DNA of 18,330 nucleotides. Source: Candidatus Bathyarchaeota archaeon (lineage in GTDB: Archaea; Thermoproteota; Bathyarchaeia; Bathyarchaeales; UBA233). The stretch spans positions 1 to 18,330 of the forward strand of contig SOJA01000092.1 of the NCBI GenBank assembly GCA_004376975.1, written 5' to 3'. Below are positions 1 through 7,748 of the stretch, one piece after another. The number at the start of each line of letters is the position of its first letter. Position 1 is the first letter of the stretch. The notes under the pieces are model-generated. The model was not told the DNA's origin, searched no databases, and worked only from the letters and a program-made list of their open reading frames with translations. The position numbers were made by a program, and so were the translations under genes.

Positions 1-246
1 CCACACTTTAGCTTTCAGCTGCCCTTGCCATGGGCTCCCTTTCTTAATCTTTGTTTGACCCCCTCCCCCCCCCGTTTTTTTCAGGCGTATTATGGCTTTC
101 AACTCCCTTTTAATGGAAATTTCCTTTACCTCTGGTTAATCATTGTCGGTATTGCCTGCGCCAAAATTGTAATGTTTGGTTTTTTCATCTCCGCCAACAT
201 AGGAAACAAGTATCGCGTGCATTGGATGGAGAAGTCTGTTAGCTGA
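1..246 (+). CDS. C-terminal end of an unrecognised membrane protein (partial)
   Basis: The frame is open from the left edge and ends with TGA at 244-246, so this is at best the tail of a gene that begins outside the window. The last 50 or so residues look coding: an aromatic stretch, then one hydrophobic segment of about 24 residues (starting FLYLWLIIVGIACAKIV) and a short charged tail ending WMEKSVS, as expected for a final transmembrane helix. The upstream part crosses a C-rich run (about 60-77) directly followed by seven Ts, where the translation is low-complexity proline. The frame may therefore be wrong there through sequencing error or decay, and the real coding segment may start after it. 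I do not recognise the family. Confidence 0.35.
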   Translation, partial: PHFSFQLPLPWAPFLNLCLTPSPPRFFQAYYGFQLPFNGNFLYLWLIIVGIACAKIVMFGFFISANIGNKYRVHWMEKSVS

Positions 247-290
247 AAATGGGTTAGCATTAACTTCCTCTTTTTCCGACAAGCCATGCG

Positions 291-1460
291 TTAACGTTGA
301 ATATAGAACTCTTCCAAGATGTCTCTTGCTTTTTCCCTTTTCTCTTGATGTTCAGCAAGGAACTTGTTAACCTTTTCTATCAGTTCGGTTTTACATTCGC
401 CGCACAATATCTCGCCAGTTCTGCATTTCCTTTCCCTCTCAGTCAATTTCTTGTCATCTTCCTCGAATAGATAAAGCAAGTATTGGAATATTGTGCAGAT
501 GATTGGATCCCCACCGAGTTTCCTTTGCTCTGCACCAGTTGCTTTTCCACCTGTAAAGGCGTTCCATATCTTTCGCTTTACAACGTCCGGCTGGTCTATT
601 GTATATATGGCTGTCTCAGGTTCCGAAGCACTCATTTTTCCGCCAGTTCCAAGTCCAGGCAGGAACCTGCAGTGTATTTGAGCTGGTTTGTAGTAGCCCA
701 GTTTTGGAGCTATGTCGCGGGCGATTCTCCAAAAGGGGTCTTGGTCTATGGCCGCCGGGATCAATGCTGGAACGTTTTCGCCTGTAAGTTTTGCATGAAG
801 GAAGCAGGGCACTGCTTGAATGGCTGGCCAAAATATCCATCCGATGTTTGTGCTATCTTGGAAACCAAAGGTGGCTCTAGCAGTCGAATAAGTTGTTCGT
901 TTCGCAACTTTCAAGGCAATGTCGTAAAGGAGATGTATATCTTTCACGTCATAAATAATGAATGTGTTTTCTGGTTTGAAACCTAAGGCTATCAAGTCTA
1001 GAGCGTTTTCATAGGCAAAACTACTGGCTTCCTCAAGCTTCAACTTGTCTTCGATTACGAATTTTTCATCGTCTGTCATCTGGAAATAAAGCCTTGTTTT
1101 GAAATTTTCTTGCAGATACTTCGTGAAAATCCACGGGACAAGATGTCCTATGTGAACGGGACCTGAAGGCCCTCTGCCAGTGTACAAAACAAATTTTATT
1201 CCCTTTTCGTAAAGATCCAGAGCAACATCCAAGTCACGATGCGAAAAAAAAAGTTCTCTTCTCAATTGAAGATGAAGCTTGCCTGTATGTCTAGCTATTC
1301 GCTGCATTAGCTCTTCCGTTATAGGCTGAGTGCCAAATTCACGTATCAAACGTTCATAATCAACTCTGCCTCTGACTTCCCAAGGAGTTACAACCATTTC
1401 GTTTTTCTCTTTGTCACCCAATGAAATACCACCCATGCGTTTTGGCTCTTTATAATTCAT
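291..1460 (-). CDS. trpS: Tryptophanyl-tRNA synthetase, archaeal type
   Basis: Class I aminoacyl-tRNA synthetase charging tRNA(Trp) in the cytoplasm. The N-terminal VTPWEVRG block is typical of archaeal/eukaryal TrpRS. The HIGH motif is PVHIGH (residues 101-106) and the KMSKS motif appears as KMSAS (275-279), a normal variant in this family. A C-terminal Cys cluster (C346, C353, C356, in KCRTGEILCGECK) is also seen in archaeal relatives. Length (389 aa) is usual. A TTTATT element at 1485-1490 lies about 27 nt before the first ATG, which favours a leaderless transcript starting there; ATGs at residues 9 and 22 are alternatives, and family alignments often start near the latter. It is divergent from pheS-pheT across a 232-bp spacer. 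Identity is certain; only the exact start is open. Confidence 0.97.
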   Translation of the reverse strand: MNYKEPKRMGGISLGDKEKNEMVVTPWEVRGRVDYERLIREFGTQPITEELMQRIARHTGKLHLQLRRELFFSHRDLDVALDLYEKGIKFVLYTGRGPSGPVHIGHLVPWIFTKYLQENFKTRLYFQMTDDEKFVIEDKLKLEEASSFAYENALDLIALGFKPENTFIIYDVKDIHLLYDIALKVAKRTTYSTARATFGFQDSTNIGWIFWPAIQAVPCFLHAKLTGENVPALIPAAIDQDPFWRIARDIAPKLGYYKPAQIHCRFLPGLGTGGKMSASEPETAIYTIDQPDVVKRKIWNAFTGGKATGAEQRKLGGDPIICTIFQYLLYLFEEDDKKLTERERKCRTGEILCGECKTELIEKVNKFLAEHQEKREKARDILEEFYIQR

Positions 1461-1527
1461 CGAAAACGTATTAAATGTTACGTGAATAAATGGAGAGAAA
1501 TCTCAGCAGCATCACATCAGAATAAGG

Positions 1528-1535
1528 TATAAATA
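1528..1535 (+). promoter_or_regulatory. TATA box (TATAAATA) upstream of pheS / small RNA candidate
   Basis: A perfect archaeal-style TATAAATA. The expected start point about 25-30 nt downstream (around 1556-1560) falls exactly at the beginning of an inverted-repeat structure (1560-1625). It could drive a long pheS leader or an independent small RNA. Confidence 0.55.
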
Positions 1536-1556
1536 CGATTTTACGCATCTTTACTA

Positions 1557-1640
1557 GCGTGCTGGTGAAGTGATGCCTCGCCAATTTGTGTAAAGCTACA
1601 GGTAATTTCTAGGCAAAAACCAGCAAGGAACACATATATT
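1557..1640 (+). ncRNA. Candidate structured leader or small RNA upstream of pheS
   Basis: A 7-bp stem can form between 1560-1566 (TGCTGGT) and 1619-1625 (ACCAGCA), with an inner 5-bp stem TGCCT (1574-1578)/AGGCA (1611-1615) and a roughly 32-nt apical part. The structure begins where transcription from the TATA box at 1528 should start, and is followed by an AT-rich stretch (1635-1650) that could serve as a U-rich terminator and/or as a second TATA box closer to pheS. I do not recognise a family: there is no box D, so it is not a clear C/D sRNA, and archaea are not known to use T-box leaders. It is either a pheS leader element or a separate sRNA. Confidence 0.35.
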
Positions 1641-1692
1641 TTTATTAAAACTGAGATAACAACTACGTTGTCGAATTCAGCTTGTTCGGTTC

Positions 1693-3234
1693 ATGAAGGG
1701 ATATGTCATGGTTGAACTCAGAGAAAACGAGTATAAAACATTGCGGATAATAGAGAAGTTAGGTGGAAAAGCATCAGTACAACAAGTGATGAAAGAAAGC
1801 GGTTTGTCTGATGCAGCAATAATGCGTGCTGCGCTGACATTGCAAGAGAAAAATCTTGCGAAAATTCTTGCGAAAAGGCAAACAATCATATGGCTTAACA
1901 TTGAAGGAAAACTTCACGAAAAAAATGGGCTACCTGAAAGACGCTTAATAAGGGCTCTAACTAAGCTTGGCGGAAAAGCATCCATTACAAAAGTCGTTGA
2001 AAATGCGGAACTGGAGAAGCAGTTTGTGCCAATAGCGTTAGGATGGCTTATTAGAAAAAAATGGGCTACTATTGACACAAAAACAAACATGATACAACTG
2101 CTAGAAAAACCAGTGAAGGAAGAAGCTGATGAGAAACTACTTGAACTTCTAAAACGAAAGGGCATAATTGAAGGAAAACAAGTAATTGTTGAAGACTTGA
2201 GTTCTGAACTGCAGCCCGCCGTTAAAATTTTGAAAAGAAGAAAGCTTCTAGATGTTAATGAAAAAACAAACAGAGTGATAGAGATAACACAGGTTGGTTG
2301 GAAAACGATAAGGAAAGGCATACGGGTCATCAATGAAGTAACTCAGCTCACACCAGAGCTTATCATAACCGGAAAGTGGCGAAAAACTGAACTAACAAGA
2401 TTTGACGTGACAGCAAAGGGTCCGGTGGTTTATCCGGCCAAAACACATCCAGTCCAGCAAATAATCCAAAATGTAAAGGAAATTTTCGCTGAGATGGGTT
2501 TCACGGAAATTCGAGGTCCTATAGTTGAAACGGCTTTCTGGAATTTCGACGCTTTGTTCCAACCTCAAGATCATCCGGCAAGAGAAATGCACGACACATT
2601 CTACTTGAAATATCCAAAAACGGGGAGATTGCCTAAAAGATCTATAGTGAAGAAAGTTGCAGAAACACACCAAAATGGCTGGAAAACCGGTTCAAGAGGC
2701 TGGCAATACTCTTGGAGCCCAAAAGTGGCGAAAAAACTTGTTTTCAGAACACACACAACAGCAACCACAATTCGATATTTGGCTGAGCATAAGAAGCCAC
2801 CTGTGAAAGTTTTCTCTGTTGACCGTGTGTACCGCAACGAAAAAATGGATTATAAAAGCTTAACCGAGTTTCACCAGATTGAAGGCATAATCATGGACAA
2901 AAACGTAACACTACGTGACCTCATCGGAACACTGAAGGAATTCTACGTCAGGCTTGGATTGAAAAAAGTGCGTTTCTGGCCAAGCTATTTCCCATATACA
3001 GAACCATCAGCACAGTCAACAGTGTACATTCCAGAACTTAAGAAATGGTTTGAGCTTTGTGGCATGGGAGTGTTCCGCCCTGAAGTCTTAGCCCCATTAG
3101 ACATAAAAAATCCTGTTTTAGCCTGGGGGGGAGGTCTAGAACGTTTGATAATGCTGAAGCTTGGCATAGATGACATTAGATTCATGTATAAAAATGACCT
3201 AAACTGGATTAGGAGGACCCCAACATGCCAGTAA
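1693..3234 (+). CDS. pheS: Phenylalanyl-tRNA synthetase alpha subunit
   Basis: Catalytic subunit of the heterotetrameric (alpha-beta)2 class II synthetase for tRNA(Phe). The first 200 or so residues form repeated winged-helix-like segments (LRIIEKLGGKASVQQV, then ALTKLGGKASITKVVE), the usual N-terminal extension of archaeal/eukaryal PheS. The class II core follows: HPVQQIIQNVKEIFAEMGF with the FWNFDALFQPQDHPAREMHD block, motif 2 around FHQIEGII, and motif 3 GGGLERLIMLKLGIDDIR near the C-terminus. Length (513 aa) fits archaeal PheS. The second Met (position 1708, MVELRENE) is an equally good start. The stop overlaps pheT by 10 nt, indicating translational coupling. Confidence 0.97.
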   Translation: MKGYVMVELRENEYKTLRIIEKLGGKASVQQVMKESGLSDAAIMRAALTLQEKNLAKILAKRQTIIWLNIEGKLHEKNGLPERRLIRALTKLGGKASITKVVENAELEKQFVPIALGWLIRKKWATIDTKTNMIQLLEKPVKEEADEKLLELLKRKGIIEGKQVIVEDLSSELQPAVKILKRRKLLDVNEKTNRVIEITQVGWKTIRKGIRVINEVTQLTPELIITGKWRKTELTRFDVTAKGPVVYPAKTHPVQQIIQNVKEIFAEMGFTEIRGPIVETAFWNFDALFQPQDHPAREMHDTFYLKYPKTGRLPKRSIVKKVAETHQNGWKTGSRGWQYSWSPKVAKKLVFRTHTTATTIRYLAEHKKPPVKVFSVDRVYRNEKMDYKSLTEFHQIEGIIMDKNVTLRDLIGTLKEFYVRLGLKKVRFWPSYFPYTEPSAQSTVYIPELKKWFELCGMGVFRPEVLAPLDIKNPVLAWGGGLERLIMLKLGIDDIRFMYKNDLNWIRRTPTCQ

Positions 3235-4886
3235 TCACTCTCTACAAGGAGAGATTCTCAAAGTTTGTCGGACGTTCATTGACCGTTGAGGAGATGGCGA
3301 AATGGCTTCCATGGATAGGCTCTGACATAGAGGAAATAGGCACGGATTACGTGAAGATAGAGTTCAATCCAAACCGTATTGACTTCTCAAGCTACGCTGG
3401 GGTGGCAAGAGCATATCAAGGGTTGATGGGATGGAAGACTGGTTTACCAAAATATGTAGTCCATAAAGGGAATGTTATACTTAAAATTGATGAATCCGTT
3501 CAGAAAGTTCGACCATACATGCTGAGCGCTGTTGTTAAGAATATACAGCTTGATGAGGACGCAGTTAAGGAAATCATGGACATGCAGGAAGACCTTCACT
3601 GGGGCGTCGGCAGAGATCGTAAAAAAGCTTCGATAGGAGTACACAACATGGACAATATCAAGTCTCCCTTTACATATTTAGCTGCCGACCCTGACGAGGT
3701 GAAATTCGTTCCTTTATCGAAAACAAGAGAAATGACGCTGAGGGAAATTCTTGAGAAGCATGAAAAGGGAGCAGCTTACAAAGGTCTGATTGATTGGTCT
3801 CCAAAATATCCGCTTTTGGTGGATGCTGATGGAAAGGTTCTTTCAATGCCGCCGATAATAAATGGTGAACTGACAAAAGTGGACGCTGAAACACGAAATC
3901 TATTTCTAGATATAACAGGACCAGATTTGAAAGCTGTTACGCATTCTTTGAACGTTCTCGTCACAGCCCTTGCGGACATGGGTGGAGCAATCGAGTCAGT
4001 TCAAGTGAAATATCCCGACAGAACCATGGTTTCTCCAGATTTGAATCCGCAAAAGATGAAGTTGCAGTCATCATATGCTAATGGATTGTTGGGGCTTAGA
4101 CTTTCCAAAAACAAAATTGTTAAAAGCTTGAAGAAGTGTAGACTAAACGCTGAAAAAACGGAAAACGGAATCATTCAGGTTGAAATTCCTCCCTATCGAA
4201 TTGACATTTTACATGAAGTTGACTTGGTTGAAGAAGTTGCCATTGGTTATGGCTACTACAAACTTAAGCCTACAAAACCGAAAACCATGACAACAGGCAA
4301 GCTTCACAAAGCTACAAGACTGGGAAACATTGTTAGACAGATAATGATAGGTTTAGGCTTCACAGAAGCAATGAACTTCATACTAACAAACGAAAATATT
4401 CAATTCAAAAGAATGAGGAGAAAACAGGAGAAAACCATTAGAATTGCAAATCCAACATCCTCAGAATACAACATAGCTAGAACAAACATATTGCCATCTC
4501 TGATGCAGAATTTGATGGATAACAAACACACTAGCTTCCCGCAAAGAATCTTTGAAGTCTCAGACATCATAAGGGTCAATATGAAAGCGGAATGCCGTTC
4601 TGAAAGACATCTTCAAGTGGCAGCAGTATCGTCACATTCAATAGCCAACCTCACAGAAATAAAATCCATAGCGGAAGCTTTATTGACTAATCTAGGCCTG
4701 CCCAGATGGAAAATGAAACCGACAAGTAATCCAAGCTTTATAGAAGGAAGAGTTGCAGCAATACAAACACAAAACAAGAAAATCGGCCTTCTAGGCGAAA
4801 TCCATCCACAAGTTCTAAACAACTTCGAATTAGAAAACCCCGTCTGCGGATTCCAAATAAACCTTGAACATTTCTTACATAAGTGA
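3225..4886 (+). CDS. pheT: Phenylalanyl-tRNA synthetase beta subunit
   Basis: Non-catalytic subunit of PheRS, responsible for tRNA binding and editing. At 553 aa it matches the shorter archaeal/eukaryal PheT, which lacks the bacterial N-terminal OB-fold extension. The opening (MPVITLYKERFSKFVGRSLT, then IEEIGTDYVKIEFNPNRIDF) is characteristic. The B3/4 editing region follows in the N-terminal half, a B5 domain is recognisable around PPYRIDILHEVDLVEEVAIGYGY, and the C-terminal part is the catalytic-like core ending GLLGEIHPQVLNNFELENPV. It overlaps pheS by 10 nt, so the two are made from one mRNA. No anomalies seen. Confidence 0.97.
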   Translation: MPVITLYKERFSKFVGRSLTVEEMAKWLPWIGSDIEEIGTDYVKIEFNPNRIDFSSYAGVARAYQGLMGWKTGLPKYVVHKGNVILKIDESVQKVRPYMLSAVVKNIQLDEDAVKEIMDMQEDLHWGVGRDRKKASIGVHNMDNIKSPFTYLAADPDEVKFVPLSKTREMTLREILEKHEKGAAYKGLIDWSPKYPLLVDADGKVLSMPPIINGELTKVDAETRNLFLDITGPDLKAVTHSLNVLVTALADMGGAIESVQVKYPDRTMVSPDLNPQKMKLQSSYANGLLGLRLSKNKIVKSLKKCRLNAEKTENGIIQVEIPPYRIDILHEVDLVEEVAIGYGYYKLKPTKPKTMTTGKLHKATRLGNIVRQIMIGLGFTEAMNFILTNENIQFKRMRRKQEKTIRIANPTSSEYNIARTNILPSLMQNLMDNKHTSFPQRIFEVSDIIRVNMKAECRSERHLQVAAVSSHSIANLTEIKSIAEALLTNLGLPRWKMKPTSNPSFIEGRVAAIQTQNKKIGLLGEIHPQVLNNFELENPVCGFQINLEHFLHK

Positions 4887-4917
4887 AAACTACGAAAAGT
4901 TAATTTTGAACGAAGTA

Positions 4918-4926
4918 CATATTTAG
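4918..4926 (+). promoter_or_regulatory. TATA-like element before the structured RNA
   Basis: CATATTTAG, centred near 4922, sits 24-28 nt before the first predicted helix of the RNA candidate (4950). That is the standard archaeal TATA-to-start distance. The site is AT-rich by context, so the call depends on the RNA being real. Confidence 0.4.
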
Positions 4927-4944
4927 AACAGCGATGAAATGAGC

Positions 4945-5161
4945 ACAATCCTACCGAAACTCTCTTCGCGGAGAGCCCCATACTGACGGACCCAACAGAA
5001 AAGGCGAGCCTTGCGCTTGCCTTGTTATGAAGGCGGGTTTACCCAACCATGGAACACGGTAGGCGCGGGCAAAATCCCACGCTGAGAGTTCTTAACACAG
5101 GTGAGCGTACGGCTCCACAATGAAGTTAAGGGATAGGTTACGTGGGAGACAATCACCCGCG
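4945..5161 (+). ncRNA. Structured non-coding RNA, family not recognised
   Basis: About 217 nt, clearly more GC-rich than its surroundings, with no convincing ORF. It folds by hand into two adjacent domains. Domain 1 is closed by CCTACCG (4950-4956)/CGGTAGG (5057-5063) and contains hairpins 4960-4964/4971-4975 (CTCTC/GAGAG) and 5001-5008/5016-5023 (8 bp, one G-U). Domain 2 follows immediately: CGCGGG (5064-5069)/CCCGCG (5156-5161), then TCCCACG (5075-5081)/CGTGGGA (5141-5147), then 5089-5096/5125-5132 (CTTAAC/GTTAAG plus two G-U pairs), then an apical hairpin 5101-5106/5112-5118 with one bulged C. All are nested without conflict. The G-U pairs favour the + strand. It follows pheT and has its own TATA-like element. 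It is not RNase P RNA (that gene is at 15856) and lacks the SRP helix 8 motif. Confidence 0.6.
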
Positions 5162-5314
5162 AAAAAAATTTCAGGTTAACTAAGTGCAAAGATTAACTCT
5201 AATGACCCTTATTTTGTGCAAGGCGGGCCAAAGACAATGAATAAAAATGAAGTTTTTCTCATACACGGTAGATTTATCTTCTAGAATACATATCTATATA
5301 TTATTGGGTGAGTT

Positions 5315-5581
5315 ATGAACATAACTTTTCCATCCAAGAGGAGAGGATCTTTAGTTATTTCTGTAGCCATCCTAAAAGCTGCAAAGAGGGGAGTAAAAAA
5401 AACACAGTTACTTAGTTCGCTTTCTATGAGTTACGAACAACTCACGAGATATATTAGATTTCTGAAAGCCAGTGATTTCATTAAAGAGTATGGCACTTCG
5501 TACAAAACCACAGATAAAGGTTTAGAATTGATAGAGGAATTTGATTCTTCAACGTTAATACGCAGTGTGGTAGATGCATGA
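5315..5581 (+). CDS. Small winged-helix DNA-binding protein
   Basis: An 88-residue protein with the layout of the single-domain winged-helix proteins common in archaea (ArnR1/HTH_45 type): helix 1 (LVISVAILKAAKRG), turn, helix-turn-helix (KKTQLLSSLSMSYEQLTRYIRFLKASDFI) and a beta wing ending in YKTTDKGLELIEEF. Such proteins bind DNA as dimers and act as local transcription regulators; the target here is unknown. The start is supported by a TATATATTA stretch about 15-25 nt upstream and a weak GGTGA. It stands alone between the structured RNA and the MoaD-like ORF, so the neighbourhood gives no clear hint to its regulon. Confidence 0.85.
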   Translation: MNITFPSKRRGSLVISVAILKAAKRGVKKTQLLSSLSMSYEQLTRYIRFLKASDFIKEYGTSYKTTDKGLELIEEFDSSTLIRSVVDA

Positions 5582-5787
5582 GATTTACCCGTAGCCTACA
5601 TTGACACAACACAAAATTCCCTTTTTTTGGTAAATACTAAGAGAGCTTGCTTCATTTTCGCAAAAAATTATTGAAGGAATCAGTTAGGAATGTGCCATTA
5701 AGCTTTTTCATAGATTAACTAAACTGTGCCTTAACAGTAACTGCCTAGAACGCATCACTGGAAATCAGCACCTAACACGACATACAA

Positions 5788-6051
5788 ATGAAAGGCATAG
5801 AGTACCTACGCAACATCTACATCGCAGTCAACCTCAGCATAAGACCAAAAATAAGGGTATCAGGACTTGAACAACTTGAACTATGTCGGGTACTCGGCTA
5901 CAACCCAGAAAAAGTATTGGTGAAAGAAGCCTTTATGGAGCCACATCGAGCAAACCAAGGAACCATAGTTGCGGAAAAACATGAAATAGAAACTCTACGC
6001 ACACCAGTAAAGAAAATGTGTAGAAACGAGCTGCTAAACAATGGAACGTGA
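5788..6051 (+). CDS. Possible MoaD/ThiS-like beta-grasp sulfur carrier, degenerate
   Basis: An 87-residue ORF. The opening MKGIEYLRNIYIAV resembles the first beta hairpin of archaeal MoaD/ThiS-like proteins, LCRVLGYNPEKVLVKE resembles the helix and following strand of ThiS, and VAEKHEIETLR resembles the penultimate strand. These proteins carry sulfur as a C-terminal thiocarboxylate for cofactor synthesis or tRNA thiolation. The essential C-terminal Gly-Gly is missing: the chain ends in a basic, Cys-containing tail and NNGT. Either the gene is broken (point mutations or a frameshift near 6005) or the resemblance is chance. No Shine-Dalgarno is evident. The family call is inference from motif memory. 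Confidence 0.4.
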   Translation: MKGIEYLRNIYIAVNLSIRPKIRVSGLEQLELCRVLGYNPEKVLVKEAFMEPHRANQGTIVAEKHEIETLRTPVKKMCRNELLNNGT

Positions 6052-6133
6052 AATGTTGCACAGAGACAGCCTAACTTTTAAGTTTGACTTCATACAACGT
6101 TAAAGGATATATTGACATTGGTAGGTTAAAGAT

Positions 6134-7222
6134 GTGGACATAGAGACTAAAATTGATTTGATTTGCAGATCTCCAACTGAAGAAGTTTTGACTGTAGACG
6201 ATTTGAGAAATCTTCTGGAAACTGAAGAGCATCCTGTGGCCTATAACGGTTGGGAGCCTTCAGGGCTGGTTCATCTGGGAACAGGTGTTATTTGCGCGTA
6301 TAAAATGAAGGATTTTGTGGAAGCTGGAGTACACTTTAAGGCTTATCTGTCCACTTGGCATGCTTGGCTAAACAACAAACTAGGTGGCAACCTTGAACTA
6401 ATTAGAAAGGCAGCTGACCTTTTCAAGCATTCATGGATAGCTCTAGGTGTTCCAGAAGACAAAGTTGAGTTCATCTACTCAGATGAGCTTTACAACGACT
6501 TAAGCTACTGGGCAAAAACAATAACAATCGCAAAAAACCTGACGATAGCTAGAACAAGAAGAACACTTGAAATCGCTGGAAGAAAGGAAACCGAAGCAAA
6601 TCATGTCTCGGACTTTTTATATACGCCAATGCAGGTGGCTGACATATTTCACTTAGAAGTGAAGATTTGTCAGTTGGGTCTAGATCAACGTAATGCTAAT
6701 GTAGTCGCCAGAGAGCTGGGAGAAAAACTTGATTTCTGGAAACCAGTATGTGTTCATCACCACATGCTGCAGGGTTTAGAGAAACCAGCAATATGGCCAA
6801 TTCCTGCAGGAAAAGAAAGAGAAGCCATGTCTTCCGCTAAAATGTCAAAGAGCAAGCCTGAAACATGTGTATTTATTTATGACTCACTTGAAGAAATAAG
6901 ACAGAAGATTGCGAAGGCTTTCTGCCCTGAAAAAACTGTGGAATTCAACCCTATTCTAGACATATGTAAATACATGATTTTCAGAGAAAGAGCAACATTC
7001 ACAATTGAACGACCCGCAAAATTCGGCGGAACAGTGGAGTTTCAAAGCCTTCAAGAATTGGAAAAAGCCTATAAACATGGTGTTTTGCACCCGCAAGACC
7101 TCAAAGGCGCAGTGGCAGAAGAACTGGCGAGAACCCTTGAGCCGGTTAGGAGATACTTTAAAAACAACAAAGAAGCAAGAGAGTGCTTGAACGCTGTGAA
7201 AAACGCTAGAATAACAAGGTAA
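6134..7222 (+). CDS. tyrS: Tyrosyl-tRNA synthetase, archaeal type
   Basis: Class I synthetase charging tRNA(Tyr). HIGH is GLVHLGT (residues 44-50), preceded by AYNGWEPSG, which corresponds to the tyrosine pocket loop of archaeal TyrRS. The YTPMQVADIFHLEVKICQLGLDQRNANVVAREL segment matches the substrate-binding helices of this family (in pieces: YTPMQVADI, then LDQRNANVVAREL), and KMSKS is intact at 236-240. The C-terminus (KFGGTVEFQSLQELEKAY, HPQDLKGAVAEELARTLEPVRRYF) is the short anticodon-binding region of archaeal TyrRS. The start is GTG at 6134, since the nearby ATG at 6131 is out of frame; an imperfect GGTAGG lies upstream. It is followed after 6 nt by the Toprim gene, suggesting one operon. 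Confidence 0.94.
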   Translation: MDIETKIDLICRSPTEEVLTVDDLRNLLETEEHPVAYNGWEPSGLVHLGTGVICAYKMKDFVEAGVHFKAYLSTWHAWLNNKLGGNLELIRKAADLFKHSWIALGVPEDKVEFIYSDELYNDLSYWAKTITIAKNLTIARTRRTLEIAGRKETEANHVSDFLYTPMQVADIFHLEVKICQLGLDQRNANVVARELGEKLDFWKPVCVHHHMLQGLEKPAIWPIPAGKEREAMSSAKMSKSKPETCVFIYDSLEEIRQKIAKAFCPEKTVEFNPILDICKYMIFRERATFTIERPAKFGGTVEFQSLQELEKAYKHGVLHPQDLKGAVAEELARTLEPVRRYFKNNKEARECLNAVKNARITR

Positions 7223-7228
7223 AAAAAA

Positions 7229-7645
7229 ATGTCTTCAAGGCTCAAAGAGAAAGAAGAAAGAATTCTGCAGACTTTGGAAAGGTTAGCTCAAAAATCTACA
7301 AAGGGAATACCCATAATTGTCGAAGGAAAGAAGGACGTTGACACCTTAAGAACACTGGCCATAGATGGAAAAATAGTTGAGGCGAAAACCAGCGGAAAAT
7401 GCATGTTGGACGTTGTCTCTGAGATTGAAGCATCTGGAACACGAGAGGCCATTCTTTTGTTGGATTTTGACAGACGCGGAAGGGAGTGGACAAAGCATCT
7501 AAAACAGCATTTGGAAAAGATGCGGATAAAGCCTAACACAGTTCTCTGGAAAAAACTCCGAAGCATTGTAGGTCGAGAAGTAAAGGATGTTGAAGGCCTC
7601 TCAAGCTATATGGAAACCTTAAAGAGGAAGATTTGCAATTCATAA
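7229..7645 (+). CDS. Small Toprim-domain protein
   Basis: A 138-residue protein that is essentially one Toprim domain. The conserved acidic residue sits in IIVEGKKDVDTL (E32) and the paired Asp motif in ILLLDFDRRG (D79, D81), both intact, so divalent-metal binding is expected. Stand-alone archaeal Toprim proteins of this size are widespread, but their biochemical role is not established to my knowledge; they are usually discussed with primase or RNase M5-like activities. It lies 6 nt after tyrS and 103 nt before dnaG, another Toprim protein. The downstream spacer contains CGTGAT...ATCACG, a 6-bp inverted repeat near 7680-7715 that might end the tyrS-Toprim transcript. Confidence 0.88.
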   Translation: MSSRLKEKEERILQTLERLAQKSTKGIPIIVEGKKDVDTLRTLAIDGKIVEAKTSGKCMLDVVSEIEASGTREAILLLDFDRRGREWTKHLKQHLEKMRIKPNTVLWKKLRSIVGREVKDVEGLSSYMETLKRKICNS

Positions 7646-7737
7646 AAGTAATATAGAACACCTATCAGAATATAGTCTCGTGATTTGAGATTACAATCCT
7701 CTTATCACGTGATCAAAACTAACTTAACATAATCATT

Positions 7738-7744
7738 GGAGGTG
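7738..7744 (+). promoter_or_regulatory. Strong Shine-Dalgarno deciding the dnaG start
   Basis: GGAGGTG, almost fully complementary to the archaeal 16S 3' end. The next in-frame codon at proper spacing is ATT at 7749 (six nt after GGAGG). No ATG, GTG or TTG exists in the dnaG frame between the upstream in-frame TAA and residue 39 of the protein, so this site argues for a non-canonical start. Confidence 0.7.
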
Positions 7745-7748
7745 TACG

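Noticed and set aside
483..986. Plus-strand ORF opposite trpS
   Set aside because: Antisense shadow of a well-conserved synthetase.
4931..4986. C/D box sRNA (GCGATGA ... CTGA)
   Set aside because: Box C has a mismatch, the enclosed sequence forms a stable hairpin, and there is no C'/D' pair or terminal stem.
4945..5161. SRP RNA, 5S rRNA or TPP riboswitch
   Set aside because: SRP helix 8 (GGAAGG with AGCA) is absent on both strands. The 5S-like GAAGTTAAG and the TPP-like CTGAGAG are isolated fragments without the rest of the consensus.
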